DNA from: JAXGMV01 sp040772085
Lineage (GTDB): Bacteria; Chloroflexota; Anaerolineae; Anaerolineales; Anaerolineaceae
Direction: 5' to 3'
Assembly: GCA_040772085.1 (NCBI GenBank)
Contig: JAXGYU010000001.1
Coordinates: 2,604,001 to 2,668,000 of the forward strand
DNA length: 64,000 nucleotides
Positions 1 to 7,821 of this stretch are shown piece after piece. Below the pieces are notes generated by a model. The model did not search any database. It had not been told where the DNA came from and saw only the letters and a list, made by a program, of their open reading frames with translations. The translations under genes and the position numbers were made by a program. Numbering within the stretch: the stretch's first letter is position 1; each line of letters begins with the position of its first letter.

Positions 1-118
1 CCTGGCAGAGAATAATCTCCATCCATTTTTCGATACCCTGGGCAGTCTGCTGATCACCGGACCCACCGGAACGAATGTGAATGACATCACTTTTCTGTTT
101 GGCTTTAAACAAAAATAG
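1..118 (+). CDS. Glycerate 2-kinase (MOFRL family), C-terminal end only
   Basis: The reading frame is open from the left edge (codons in phase with base 2) and stops at 116-118, so only about 38 C-terminal residues are present. The segment LLITGPTGTNVNDITFLF matches the conserved C-terminus of MOFRL-type glycerate 2-kinases, where the GPTGTNV motif is strongly conserved. These enzymes phosphorylate glycerate to 2-phosphoglycerate. A hydroxyacid (hydroxypyruvate/glyoxylate) dehydrogenase lies about 1.1 kb away, which fits a serine/glycerate pathway. The assignment rests on a short tail, so it is good but not certain. Confidence 0.72.
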   Translation, partial: LAENNLHPFFDTLGSLLITGPTGTNVNDITFLFGFKQK

Positions 119-141
119 GTGAGCCGGGGCTCACCTATTTT
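112..141. terminator. Bidirectional rho-independent terminator
   Basis: A perfect 14-bp inverted repeat (112-125 with 128-141) starts inside the glycerate kinase stop codon region. It is flanked by A-rich sequence on the left and T-rich sequence on the right. It can therefore terminate both the kinase on plus and the zinc-ribbon gene on minus. Confidence 0.85.
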
Positions 142-156
142 CAAAAAACTCGTGGT

Positions 157-1236
157 CTATTGCGGCTTCAGATCGGTGATTGATCCGAAAGCGTTCACTT
201 CAAGCACCCACTTGCTGCCAACGGTCGCGCTGTTATAAATCTGCTCGCTCGTAGTCGTGTATTTGTAGAAGCCGTCATCCGTGCTAAACGTGATTGAATA
301 GTTTTCTGTCTGCTGTCCGTAACGCTGTTCCTGCGTGAGCGAAGCCTTGGGCCAGTATGATTGATTGTTAATGCCATTGACCGAGATGGTGTCAATATCA
401 CTCCAGTCATCAATCGTATACTTGCAATATTGCGCATAGACTTCGTAAACACAGTCCTGAACAACTTGTCCATAGCCCGAACCGGAGTCCTTGGTGTAGG
501 GCGTGCCGCAAATTTCTTTTGAATTCGCTGCCGGCTCATTCTGGGTGTGATGACGTCGCATTTCGCACGCGCCAAGACTGGCGCTGGCGGGGATCTGATC
601 TTCCCAGCCGGACTTTTCAACTGGTCCGAATTGCTGGATGATGACCGAGCGCTGCCATTCGCGATTGCTGACTTCACCGATTGTGTCGGTCGTGCGGGTG
701 AAGAGGCTGAAAAGGAAAATCATCAAGGCGCATAACGCGACGATGCCTAGCCCGCCAAGTACCATCACCATCGGACTCATTTTTTTCTTTTCAACATCCT
801 TGATGGTGAGCTCAGGGTTCGGCGGAGTGGAGAGCACGCCGCCGCAATTGGAACAGTTGTAATTGGTATCAGGGTTCAGGCTGCCGCAATGAGGACAAGT
901 GACCTCGGTCACTGGGCCGGCCAGATGGGCGCCGAGCACCTCACCTGATTCGCGGCGTTTGCCTTCGACCAGGTCACCGCCGCAATTGATGCAGCTCACG
1001 GTGCCGGCAGGGTTGCGCACACCGCAGAACGGACAGTGTATGTCAGCGCCTGCTTTCGCTGCAGCGATTTTCTCCTCATCAGTCAATAATTCATCGCGGG
1101 TACGCTGCTGAAATTTGACATCAGCTGGTTGCGGCGCGCCGCAACCGTTACAGGTCTTATCGGGGCCTGGATTGCGGGTCGCGCAATTCGGGCAGACCCA
1201 TTCCAGTTCAGTGTATCCAACTATTTTTTGTGCCAT
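157..1236 (-). CDS. Triple zinc-ribbon, single-pass membrane protein of unknown function
   Basis: A 359-residue protein. The N-terminus holds three evenly built ribbons, each CxxC-x10-CxxC: Cys15/18/29/32, Cys68/71/82/85 and Cys114/117/128/131. The first, preceded by Trp13, resembles a RanBP2-type finger. A charged KKK segment then leads into one membrane helix at about 155-179, and a C-terminal domain of about 180 residues with several cysteines probably lies outside the membrane. The ATG at 1236 has GGAG five bases upstream. Only 28 bases separate it from the dehydrogenase gene upstream, so the two are probably co-transcribed. I recognise the architecture (cytoplasmic zinc ribbons, helix, exported domain) but not a function. 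Confidence 0.85.
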   Translation of the reverse strand: MAQKIVGYTELEWVCPNCATRNPGPDKTCNGCGAPQPADVKFQQRTRDELLTDEEKIAAAKAGADIHCPFCGVRNPAGTVSCINCGGDLVEGKRRESGEVLGAHLAGPVTEVTCPHCGSLNPDTNYNCSNCGGVLSTPPNPELTIKDVEKKKMSPMVMVLGGLGIVALCALMIFLFSLFTRTTDTIGEVSNREWQRSVIIQQFGPVEKSGWEDQIPASASLGACEMRRHHTQNEPAANSKEICGTPYTKDSGSGYGQVVQDCVYEVYAQYCKYTIDDWSDIDTISVNGINNQSYWPKASLTQEQRYGQQTENYSITFSTDDGFYKYTTTSEQIYNSATVGSKWVLEVNAFGSITDLKPQ

Positions 1237-1264
1237 TCAATCTCCAGTGTTCCTGATCAACCAG

Positions 1265-2248
1265 TTATGCCTTATACACCTCGGGGTTGGCGCAATGGGG
1301 CAGCCTCTCACCAGCCAAACCGGCAATCAGGTTGTTTGCTGCCAGGGTTGCCATCAACTGCCGGGTGCGGGTGCTGGCCGAAGCAATGTGCGGTGTGATT
1401 ACGATGTTGTCCAGGGTCAAGATCGGGTGGTCCGTGGGGATCGGTTCGGGGTCGAAGACGTCCAGCGCCGCAGCCTGGATCTGGTGTGATTTGAGCGCCT
1501 GATAGAGCGCCATGCCATCCACCACACCGCCGCGAGAGGTATTGATCAGGATGGCGTTCGGCTTCATCAGCTTGAGCGTCTTCTCATTGATCAGGTGCCG
1601 GGTCTGAGAGGAGAGGATGGTGTGAGTGGTGACAAAATCACTGGTTTGAAGCAATTCTTCCAGGGAGGCGAAAACCGCGCCCGTTTCCGCTTCGGCAGCC
1701 GGATTCGGCAAGGTGTCGTTATAGACCAGCTTCATCCCAAACCCCTTGGCACGCCTGGCGACTGCCTGACCGATGCGACCAAAACCGATAATGCCGAGCG
1801 TCGAACCGTTGACTTCCTGTCCTTTCATCACATCGGGACCCCAGGGCAGCCAGATGCCGTTCTTGACCTGGTTGTGAGCCTCGGTGATGCGGCGGGCTGT
1901 TGTCAGCAATAGCGCCATGGCAAAATCGGCGCATGTCTCGGTCAGCACGCCCGGTGTGTGACCGACGGGGAGACCAGCCGCAGTCGCCGCGTTGACATCA
2001 ATGTTGTCATAGCCGACTGCCATCTGGCTGATCACTTTGAGGTTCTTGCCGCGTGCGTCGATCAAGGCATGGTCAACCTTGTCGGTCAGCAGTGTCAGCA
2101 ACCCGTCGACTGATTTAATTTTCTCGGTCAATAACTCATAAGGGATTGGTTTGTCTTCCTCCCAGATTTGTACCGAAGCGACTTTCCTGATCTTCTCAAT
2201 CGCGGACGGATCGATCATCCGAGTAATATAGACTTTTGGTTTAGCCAT
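1265..2248 (-). CDS. gyaR: D-2-hydroxyacid dehydrogenase (glyoxylate/hydroxypyruvate reductase type)
   Basis: A 327-residue NAD(P)H-dependent reductase expected to act on glyoxylate or hydroxypyruvate. The Rossmann motif GFGRIG lies in the middle of the protein. The family catalytic residues are visible as Arg in NTSRGG, Glu in the DPEP segment and His in ITPHIAS. I chose the ATG at 2248 because AGAGG sits six bases upstream; a TTG lies one codon earlier. A -10 box (TATAAT, complement of 2280-2285) gives a leader of about 25 bases. Glycerate kinase nearby supports a role in glyoxylate-to-glycerate conversion. The exact substrate cannot be read from sequence. Confidence 0.88.
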   Translation of the reverse strand: MAKPKVYITRMIDPSAIEKIRKVASVQIWEEDKPIPYELLTEKIKSVDGLLTLLTDKVDHALIDARGKNLKVISQMAVGYDNIDVNAATAAGLPVGHTPGVLTETCADFAMALLLTTARRITEAHNQVKNGIWLPWGPDVMKGQEVNGSTLGIIGFGRIGQAVARRAKGFGMKLVYNDTLPNPAAEAETGAVFASLEELLQTSDFVTTHTILSSQTRHLINEKTLKLMKPNAILINTSRGGVVDGMALYQALKSHQIQAAALDVFDPEPIPTDHPILTLDNIVITPHIASASTRTRQLMATLAANNLIAGLAGERLPHCANPEVYKA

Positions 2249-2279
2249 CAATCACCTCTCTGATAGTATGGTCAACCTC

Positions 2280-2285
2280 ATTATA
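2280..2285 (-). promoter_or_regulatory. -10 element for the hydroxyacid dehydrogenase gene
   Basis: TATAAT on the minus strand, with a predicted start near 2273 and a leader of about 25 bases that contains the AGAGG ribosome site. I see no convincing -35. Confidence 0.5.
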
Positions 2286-2371
2286 AATAAGAATTGAGAT
2301 GTTCGGGAACCGTTTCAGCAGTCCGCGTCATCTCCCACACATTGAGGTGTTCCTGTAAACTTGACCTTCAA

Positions 2372-2380
2372 TGCTATACT
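2372..2380 (+). promoter_or_regulatory. Extended -10 element for the PAS kinase gene
   Basis: TGCTATACT forms an extended -10 (TGn plus TATACT), with a predicted start near 2387 and a leader of about 65 bases. The TTGACC at 2361-2366 is too close to serve as its -35. Confidence 0.4.
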
Positions 2381-2451
2381 CAAGATGACTCATTTCATCC
2401 AGGTTTATAAATTATTCCTCAATCCATTGACTGGAGTATTTAAAGGTTGTG

Positions 2452-4785
2452 ATGATGGATAACAAAACTGAAGGCCGCGAAAAACCCGGAAAGCCCATAA
2501 GGAATAGAGCTGCTGCTTCACCCCTAGCGATACCGCCTCCATTTGGCAACCATTATTGGTACAAAGCGATATTCGAGCATAGTCCCATCGCGGCTGGCGT
2601 TTTTCAACTTGATGGTATGCACCTGCTTGACGCAAACCAGGCATTGATTGACCTGCTTGGATTTTCGGTCGATGAATTAGTCGCATTATCTGAAGAAAAA
2701 TTAGGCAAAATAATCAACCTGGAAGTGCAGCGTCAGGTCCTCGCCAGGCTGCTTGAAACCGGGAGTGTCACAGAGTTTGAGGCGACGTTGCTCGCACGTT
2801 CCGGCAGGCGGGTCGAAGTCTCTGTAACAGCTTACCTGATTGCTATCGACGATGAGCAGTTTATTGCCGCACAGATAGTTGAAATTGGTGAACGCAAACG
2901 GCTGCAGCAGACACTCAGCGCGAGTGAAGCAAAACTGAATGCCGTCATCCATGAATTGCCCGTTGGTGTCTGGGTCGTTGACGCGGCCGGCAGAATGACA
3001 GACACTAATCCCGCTGCGGATGCCATCTGGGCTGGTTCCGCGCCTTTGAGCGCACAGAAGGAACAATATCTGGAGTATGAAACCTGGGATTACCTGACAG
3101 GCAAGCGTCTGGAAGTGCATGAGTACCCTCTGATAAAAACCATCGAAACGCGCTCCCCTTATCCTCCGACTGAATTGCTGATCAAACGCTTTGATGGCTC
3201 GATGGGTGTGGTCATGGTATCGGCGATGCCAATAAACAATTCGGACGGAGAATTGATCGGCGCGGTCGGGATCAATGTTGATATCACCGCCCAAAAAAGG
3301 AATGAGGAAGCGTTAGCACGGATCAATCGGGAGTTGCGCGAGTATATCAACCAACGTACAGCCGATATGACAAAGTCTGATCTGGTGACAAAAGTAGGGG
3401 ACTGGCAGATTGACGTCACTGACAGGAAATTCAAAGGTTCAGATGAGCTGTTTGAGATTTTTGATATCGACAAGAATGATTGTGTCAGCCCGTTTGAGTC
3501 GTTCTTCAACCGCATCCACCCGGATGATAAATCGTTAGTACAGGAAACCAGCCTGAAATCGAGGGAAACCGGTCTCCCGTGGAATATCAATTACCGCATC
3601 ATCACCACATCTGGGACACAAAAATGGATCCATGAGATTGGGCAGGTGCTCAAAGATGCTGATGGAAAAATAATTTCGGTCACAGGCATCTCACAGGATA
3701 TAACGCATTTCAAAGTGCTTGAGGAAAAGCTGCGTGAGAAGGAAGAAGACTTTCTGGCGATTTTTATCAATACTTCTGACGGGCTGGCGCTTCTGAATCC
3801 CCAGGGTGAGATCATCGCCAGCAATCCTGCCATGGAAAAAATCACGGGGTATACATCTGAAGAATTGTACGCAAAACGCCTCAATACCTATCTGCACCAT
3901 GATGACGCGATCTATGATGAAGCACTTCACAACGCCTTGTTTGACGGCAAACCAACCGACTTCCAGGCAGAAAAACGCATCATTTGCAAGGAAGGTCAGG
4001 TGCGCTGGGTCAACCTGGCAATTACCAGGACACCCGGTGGCAATGACGGATCCGGTTTCAGCTTCGCGAGGCTTGAGGATATTACCGAAGCCAAGCGGGA
4101 CCAGGAGGCGCTGATCAAGAGTGAAAAACTGGCGCTTATAGGACGGCTCGGTGCTTCACTCGCGCACGAAATCAATAATCCGTTACAGGCGGCAATCGGC
4201 TGCCTAGGGCTGGCGATGGAAGACCAGAAGCAGGGCGGTGAAGCACAGACCCTCCTGCCGGTCGTGATGGAGGAGCTCGAACGCGGCGCGCGTATTGTTT
4301 CACAGTTGCGTGACCTGGGCAATTTATCAAGAACGATGGTCAAGTCGCCCGGTAATATCAACGCGATCATCGAAAAAACGTTACTTCTCACGCGCAAACG
4401 CTGTATGGATCATGGGGTCGATGTCGAATGGTCGCCGTGTGCGGATTTGCCCCTGGTAACGGTAGTAGCAGACAATATTCAGCAGGTATTCCTCAACCTG
4501 ATCCTGAACGCGCTTGACGCAATGCCGAAAGGCGGTATTATCCGCATAGGGACCAATTGCCGGCCGAAGTCGGAATGCATCACGATTACGATCGCCGATA
4601 CCGGCTGTGGCATCGAAAAGGAACGTTTGGAGCGGATTTTTGAACCGTTTTATACTACTCATCAAAGTGGTATGGGATTAGGGTTATACATTAGCAAGAA
4701 GATTGTGGAGAGTCATAAGGGTCGCATAACTGTTGATAGTAAGGTTGGCGCGGGCTCAGCTTTTGAAATCTGGCTGCCAGACTAA
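2452..4785 (+). CDS. Soluble multi-PAS sensor histidine kinase
   Basis: A 777-residue kinase with no membrane helix, so it should sense a cytoplasmic signal. Four PAS/PAC units can be traced at about residues 30-150, 155-290, 310-430 and 435-560; PAC ends are marked by segments such as GVNVDITAQKR-like and GISQDITHFK. The dimerisation domain has the phospho-acceptor His572 in LAHEINNPLQ. The ATPase domain shows the N, G1 and G2 boxes (NLILNALDA, DTGCGI, GMGLGLYI). GTG 2449, ATG 2452 and ATG 2455 are adjacent candidate starts; AAAGG at 2442-2446 suits either ATG. The response regulator starts 24 bases after the stop, so the two form a two-component pair. The ligand or cofactor bound by the PAS domains is unknown. 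Confidence 0.93.
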   Translation: MMDNKTEGREKPGKPIRNRAAASPLAIPPPFGNHYWYKAIFEHSPIAAGVFQLDGMHLLDANQALIDLLGFSVDELVALSEEKLGKIINLEVQRQVLARLLETGSVTEFEATLLARSGRRVEVSVTAYLIAIDDEQFIAAQIVEIGERKRLQQTLSASEAKLNAVIHELPVGVWVVDAAGRMTDTNPAADAIWAGSAPLSAQKEQYLEYETWDYLTGKRLEVHEYPLIKTIETRSPYPPTELLIKRFDGSMGVVMVSAMPINNSDGELIGAVGINVDITAQKRNEEALARINRELREYINQRTADMTKSDLVTKVGDWQIDVTDRKFKGSDELFEIFDIDKNDCVSPFESFFNRIHPDDKSLVQETSLKSRETGLPWNINYRIITTSGTQKWIHEIGQVLKDADGKIISVTGISQDITHFKVLEEKLREKEEDFLAIFINTSDGLALLNPQGEIIASNPAMEKITGYTSEELYAKRLNTYLHHDDAIYDEALHNALFDGKPTDFQAEKRIICKEGQVRWVNLAITRTPGGNDGSGFSFARLEDITEAKRDQEALIKSEKLALIGRLGASLAHEINNPLQAAIGCLGLAMEDQKQGGEAQTLLPVVMEELERGARIVSQLRDLGNLSRTMVKSPGNINAIIEKTLLLTRKRCMDHGVDVEWSPCADLPLVTVVADNIQQVFLNLILNALDAMPKGGIIRIGTNCRPKSECITITIADTGCGIEKERLERIFEPFYTTHQSGMGLGLYISKKIVESHKGRITVDSKVGAGSAFEIWLPD

Positions 4786-4809
4786 TAACGCCGAAAACCG
4801 GGTGCAAAC

Positions 4810-5529
4810 ATGGAAACAAATCGGGAAGCATTGATCGTTGATGACGAAGAAAAAGTACGGTTTTTTCTGACGGAGACGATGAAGCGCTCCGGCTATACGG
4901 TGACTTCGGTCAGCAGCGGCGAGGAAGCGCTCGCGGTGCTCCAGAACAAAAGCTTTGACCTCGCCATCCTAGATTTGAAACTGAAGGGCAGGGTTGATGG
5001 ACAGAGGCTGCTGGAAGCCATTCGCTGGCGGTGGCCGACCACGATTGTGATCATCCTGACCGCGCATGGTTCCCTCGAATCCGCTCTGGAAGCTATTCAT
5101 GAAGGGGTTGACAGTTATCTGCTCAAACCTATCCGCCCGGACGCGCTGCGTCAGGCAGTGGAAGATGCCTTCGCGCGCCGCCAAAATCTGCTCGGCAAAG
5201 AACCTGACAAAGATACTGACCGCATCATTCACAAGCCGCCATTCACGATCGACCTGGACCGCCACGAAGTCACCCGCGATGGCGAGCTGCTCGACCTGTC
5301 CTTGAGCGATTACAAGTTGCTGGTGTACCTGATAGAAAACATCCCACAGGTGGTCGCGCCAAAGGCTCTGGTCAAGGCAGTGGCGCATTATGAGCCGGAA
5401 ACGCCGATTGAGGCGCAGGAAACCATCAAATGGTATATTCACCGCCTGCGGCAAAAGGTTGAGCCGGATCCATCCAACCCGATCTACATTCTGAACGTCC
5501 GCGGTGTGGGTTATCGCTTCGCTGACTGA
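4810..5529 (+). CDS. OmpR-type response regulator, partner of the PAS kinase
   Basis: A 239-residue protein. The receiver domain (about 1-125) has the acidic pair in VDDEEK, the phospho-acceptor Asp in LDLKLKG, Thr in ILTAHG and Lys in LLKPIRP. A winged-helix DNA-binding domain follows, ending in the family signature RGVGYRF at the C-terminus. It lies 24 bases downstream of the kinase gene and is almost certainly transcribed with it. The target genes are not evident. A hairpin follows the stop codon. Confidence 0.93.
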   Translation: METNREALIVDDEEKVRFFLTETMKRSGYTVTSVSSGEEALAVLQNKSFDLAILDLKLKGRVDGQRLLEAIRWRWPTTIVIILTAHGSLESALEAIHEGVDSYLLKPIRPDALRQAVEDAFARRQNLLGKEPDKDTDRIIHKPPFTIDLDRHEVTRDGELLDLSLSDYKLLVYLIENIPQVVAPKALVKAVAHYEPETPIEAQETIKWYIHRLRQKVEPDPSNPIYILNVRGVGYRFAD

Positions 5530-5540
5530 TTAAAATTGAA

Positions 5541-5566
5541 TGCCTGTGGGTAGGTTTCCACAGGCA
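5541..5566 (+). terminator. Hairpin after the two-component operon
   Basis: A 9-bp perfect stem (5541-5549 with 5558-5566) starts 11 bases after the response regulator stop. The following T-run is poor, so it may be a weak terminator or a 3'-end stabiliser. Confidence 0.5.
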
Positions 5567-5746
5567 CTCTGTACTAATAATTTACCGATAATAGTGTTTT
5601 ACAGTTCCCTTAACCGAACAACTTCTTTTACTGCAGACTCATTGTAGCAAATTGCCTGTTGGTTACTTGCCGGCTTGGGTTGGAAAATGGTTGGACTTTG
5701 GTGACTTTGATTCCTCAATAACCCGGGCGAGGTGATAAACAAAATA

Positions 5747-5774
5747 AAAGGAATGGACACTCGTCCATTCCTTT
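5747..5774 (-). terminator. Rho-independent terminator of the threonine dehydrogenase gene
   Basis: A perfect 12-bp stem with a 4-base loop (5747-5758 with 5763-5774), followed on the minus strand by a T-rich tail. The remaining gap, about 5567-5746, is AT-rich and I recognise nothing in it. Confidence 0.85.
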
Positions 5775-5794
5775 GGTCGGTAAAAAAGTTAGCC

Positions 5795-6811
5795 TTAGTT
5801 ATAACGGCGCTTGACAGCCGGGATCAGGTACTCATCGAACGCGCGTTTCTGATCATAGTCCGGCATCCAGCCCCAGTCATGTCGGGCGGCGCTGTCATTC
5901 ATATTCTCCGGCCAGCTATCCACAATCCCCTGCCGTTTCGGATCAACCTGATAAGTGATTTGCGCGTTCGGGAACGCGGCCAGCACGATCTGGCGGAACT
6001 CTTCCGCGGTAGGCGCGAAGCTGGTAACGTTATACACTGTTTTGGACAGATTCTCGCGCGGGGCATTCTCCAGCTCGAGCAGCGATTTGATCGCGTCCGG
6101 CATCGCCATGAATGGCAGGAGCGTATCAGGCCTGACGAAACAGCCATAAGGCACATTCTTCGCCGCGGCATGCAGCATCTCGGGGCCATAGTCGGTCGTG
6201 CCGCCGGTGGGCATTGTGTCAGCCGAAATCAAACCGGGGAAGCGCAGACCACGAAAATCAAGGTTCATATCACGCGCGTCGGGCGCCAGGCGCCGGTAAT
6301 TGTGCATATAGTAGCGGCCGAGGTTCTCGCAATACAGTTTATTGCAGCCGTACATCGTCGCTGGCTCAAGACACTGTTCTTCGCTGGCGGTTCCGAACTG
6401 TTTCTTCATCTCAAGATTTTTGATACCGTACGCGGCGATCGAGCTGGGGTAGAGCACCTTGACCGGCTGACCAAGGCGCTTGCCGTGTGCCATCGCGAGC
6501 GTCAACATGTTCATCGTGCCGTTGACATTTACCTTGTGGGCGAGTTCGGGGTTCTTCTCCGCGGAGGTTGAGAGCAGTGAAGCCAGGTGATAGATGGTGT
6601 GGAATGTGTATTCCTTCTCCAGCTTTTCCATCACAGTCGGGTCGAGAATATCGCCCTGGATGAAATCACTGCATTGCTTTTTCATGCCGTCATCAATAGG
6701 ATTGAGGTCCAGCGCGACAATTTGAGTATTGCCGTTGCTGCATAACTTATCAACCAGACCATGCCCAATTTCACCATTCGAGCCTGTTATGAGAACGACT
6801 TTGTTTTCCAT
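5795..6811 (-). CDS. SDR-type L-threonine 3-dehydrogenase (NAD-dependent epimerase fold)
   Basis: A 338-residue extended short-chain dehydrogenase. The N-terminus has TGSNGEIG for NAD binding and Asp35 in LDLN selects NAD. The catalytic pair is in YGCNK. The segment GLRFPGLISADTMPTGGT followed by TDYGPEM is the hallmark of short-chain threonine dehydrogenases rather than sugar epimerases. The expected reaction converts L-threonine to 2-amino-3-oxobutyrate, a step towards glycine and acetyl-CoA. AGGAG sits upstream of the ATG. It follows the secF terminator by only about 30 bases and I see no clear promoter of its own, so it may depend on readthrough. Other NAD-dependent epimerases remain possible. 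Confidence 0.82.
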   Translation of the reverse strand: MENKVVLITGSNGEIGHGLVDKLCSNGNTQIVALDLNPIDDGMKKQCSDFIQGDILDPTVMEKLEKEYTFHTIYHLASLLSTSAEKNPELAHKVNVNGTMNMLTLAMAHGKRLGQPVKVLYPSSIAAYGIKNLEMKKQFGTASEEQCLEPATMYGCNKLYCENLGRYYMHNYRRLAPDARDMNLDFRGLRFPGLISADTMPTGGTTDYGPEMLHAAAKNVPYGCFVRPDTLLPFMAMPDAIKSLLELENAPRENLSKTVYNVTSFAPTAEEFRQIVLAAFPNAQITYQVDPKRQGIVDSWPENMNDSAARHDWGWMPDYDQKRAFDEYLIPAVKRRYN

Positions 6812-6840
6812 GCTTGCGCTCCTAAATGAAAAATAAATAA

Positions 6841-6866
6841 AAAAGCCGAGGATTTCCCCGGCTTTT
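6841..6866 (-). terminator. Rho-independent terminator after secF
   Basis: An 8-bp stem (6841-6848 with 6859-6866). On the minus strand it is followed by a long T-rich run through about 6825, typical of a strong terminator for secD-secF. Confidence 0.8.
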
Positions 6867-6877
6867 CTTATTCTGAT

Positions 6878-7810
6878 TTATGACGTAGTTGTTGTAGTGG
6901 CTTTCTTGTTGAACCAGTTGCGCCACTCTTTGTTCTGCCAGATCACCAGCAACGGTGCGGCGATGAAAATCGATGAGTACGTACCCATCAGCAGACCGAT
7001 CAGCAGGACGATCGAGAATTCACGCAAGGTGACGCCTCCGAATAACGCCAGCGAAAGCAGCAGGAATTCAGAGGTCATCAACTGCGTGTTGATTGAACGC
7101 TGCAGCGTCTGAACGATCGAGTGATTGACCAGCCGTTCAAAATCCAGCTTCCTGAAGAGGCCGCTGTTCTCGCGGATGCGGTCAAAGACGACGATCTTGT
7201 CCTGAACGGAGAAACCGATCACCGTCAGGATGGCGGTCAGGAACAGGGTATCGAACTGCCAGCCGAACAGTTTGCCGGCCAGCGCCGTGATGCTCAGCAT
7301 CACCAGGATGTCATGCAGCATGGCGGCAATGGCGCACAAGCCATAGCGAAACGAGTTCTCGATACCGCGGAAAGCGAAGGTGATGTAAATGATGACACCC
7401 AGCGCGGCGATCGCGACGGCCAGGGCGGCGCGTGATGCCACTTCGCGTCCAACCGTGCCGCCGACTGAATCGAACTGCAGGACAGTGATTTCGCTGCCGA
7501 ATTTTTCCTTCATTGATGACACAACGGATGTACGGGTGGCCTCATCAATCTCAGGTGTGCGGATGATTACGATATTGTCTGAAGCGGTCTGAACCTGAAT
7601 ATCCGTCACACTCAGCTCGTCCTGGAAGAATGAGGTGATGTCACCCGCAGCGGGGACTTTTCCTTCCTGGAACTGCAATTCCATCATGCTGCCGCCCGTG
7701 AAATCGATTGAGAACGGCAGACCGAAAATCGCCAGGATGATCAGACCGGGAACGATGATCAGCAGGGAGAAAAGGAAGTAGTAGTAGCGTTTTCCAATGA
7801 TATTTAACAT
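6878..7810 (-). CDS. secF: Protein translocase subunit SecF
   Basis: A 310-residue inner-membrane protein that works with SecD and SecYEG, using proton motive force to help pull exported proteins across the membrane. An N-terminal helix is followed by the conserved IDFTGGSMMEL segment, an exported loop, and five helices including the signature VIGFSVQDKIVVFDRIREN. I chose the ATG at 7810 because AGGAGG lies seven bases upstream; an upstream in-frame start would overlap secD without a better ribosome site. secD ends 11 bases upstream, so this is a classical secDF operon. Confidence 0.95.
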   Translation of the reverse strand: MLNIIGKRYYYFLFSLLIIVPGLIILAIFGLPFSIDFTGGSMMELQFQEGKVPAAGDITSFFQDELSVTDIQVQTASDNIVIIRTPEIDEATRTSVVSSMKEKFGSEITVLQFDSVGGTVGREVASRAALAVAIAALGVIIYITFAFRGIENSFRYGLCAIAAMLHDILVMLSITALAGKLFGWQFDTLFLTAILTVIGFSVQDKIVVFDRIRENSGLFRKLDFERLVNHSIVQTLQRSINTQLMTSEFLLLSLALFGGVTLREFSIVLLIGLLMGTYSSIFIAAPLLVIWQNKEWRNWFNKKATTTTTS

Positions 7811-7821
7811 GTCATCGCCTC

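Noticed and set aside
2361..2380. TTGACC with TATACT as a complete promoter for the PAS kinase
   Set aside because: Only eight bases separate the elements; the extended -10 alone is retained.
5567..5746. Possible small RNA in the gap after the two-component operon
   Set aside because: It is AT-rich with no promoter, stable fold or conserved motif that I can support.
5732..6571. Long plus-strand reading frame of 279 codons opposite the threonine dehydrogenase gene
   Set aside because: It is the antisense shadow of a strongly conserved gene, starts inside that gene's terminator region, and its translation resembles no protein family.
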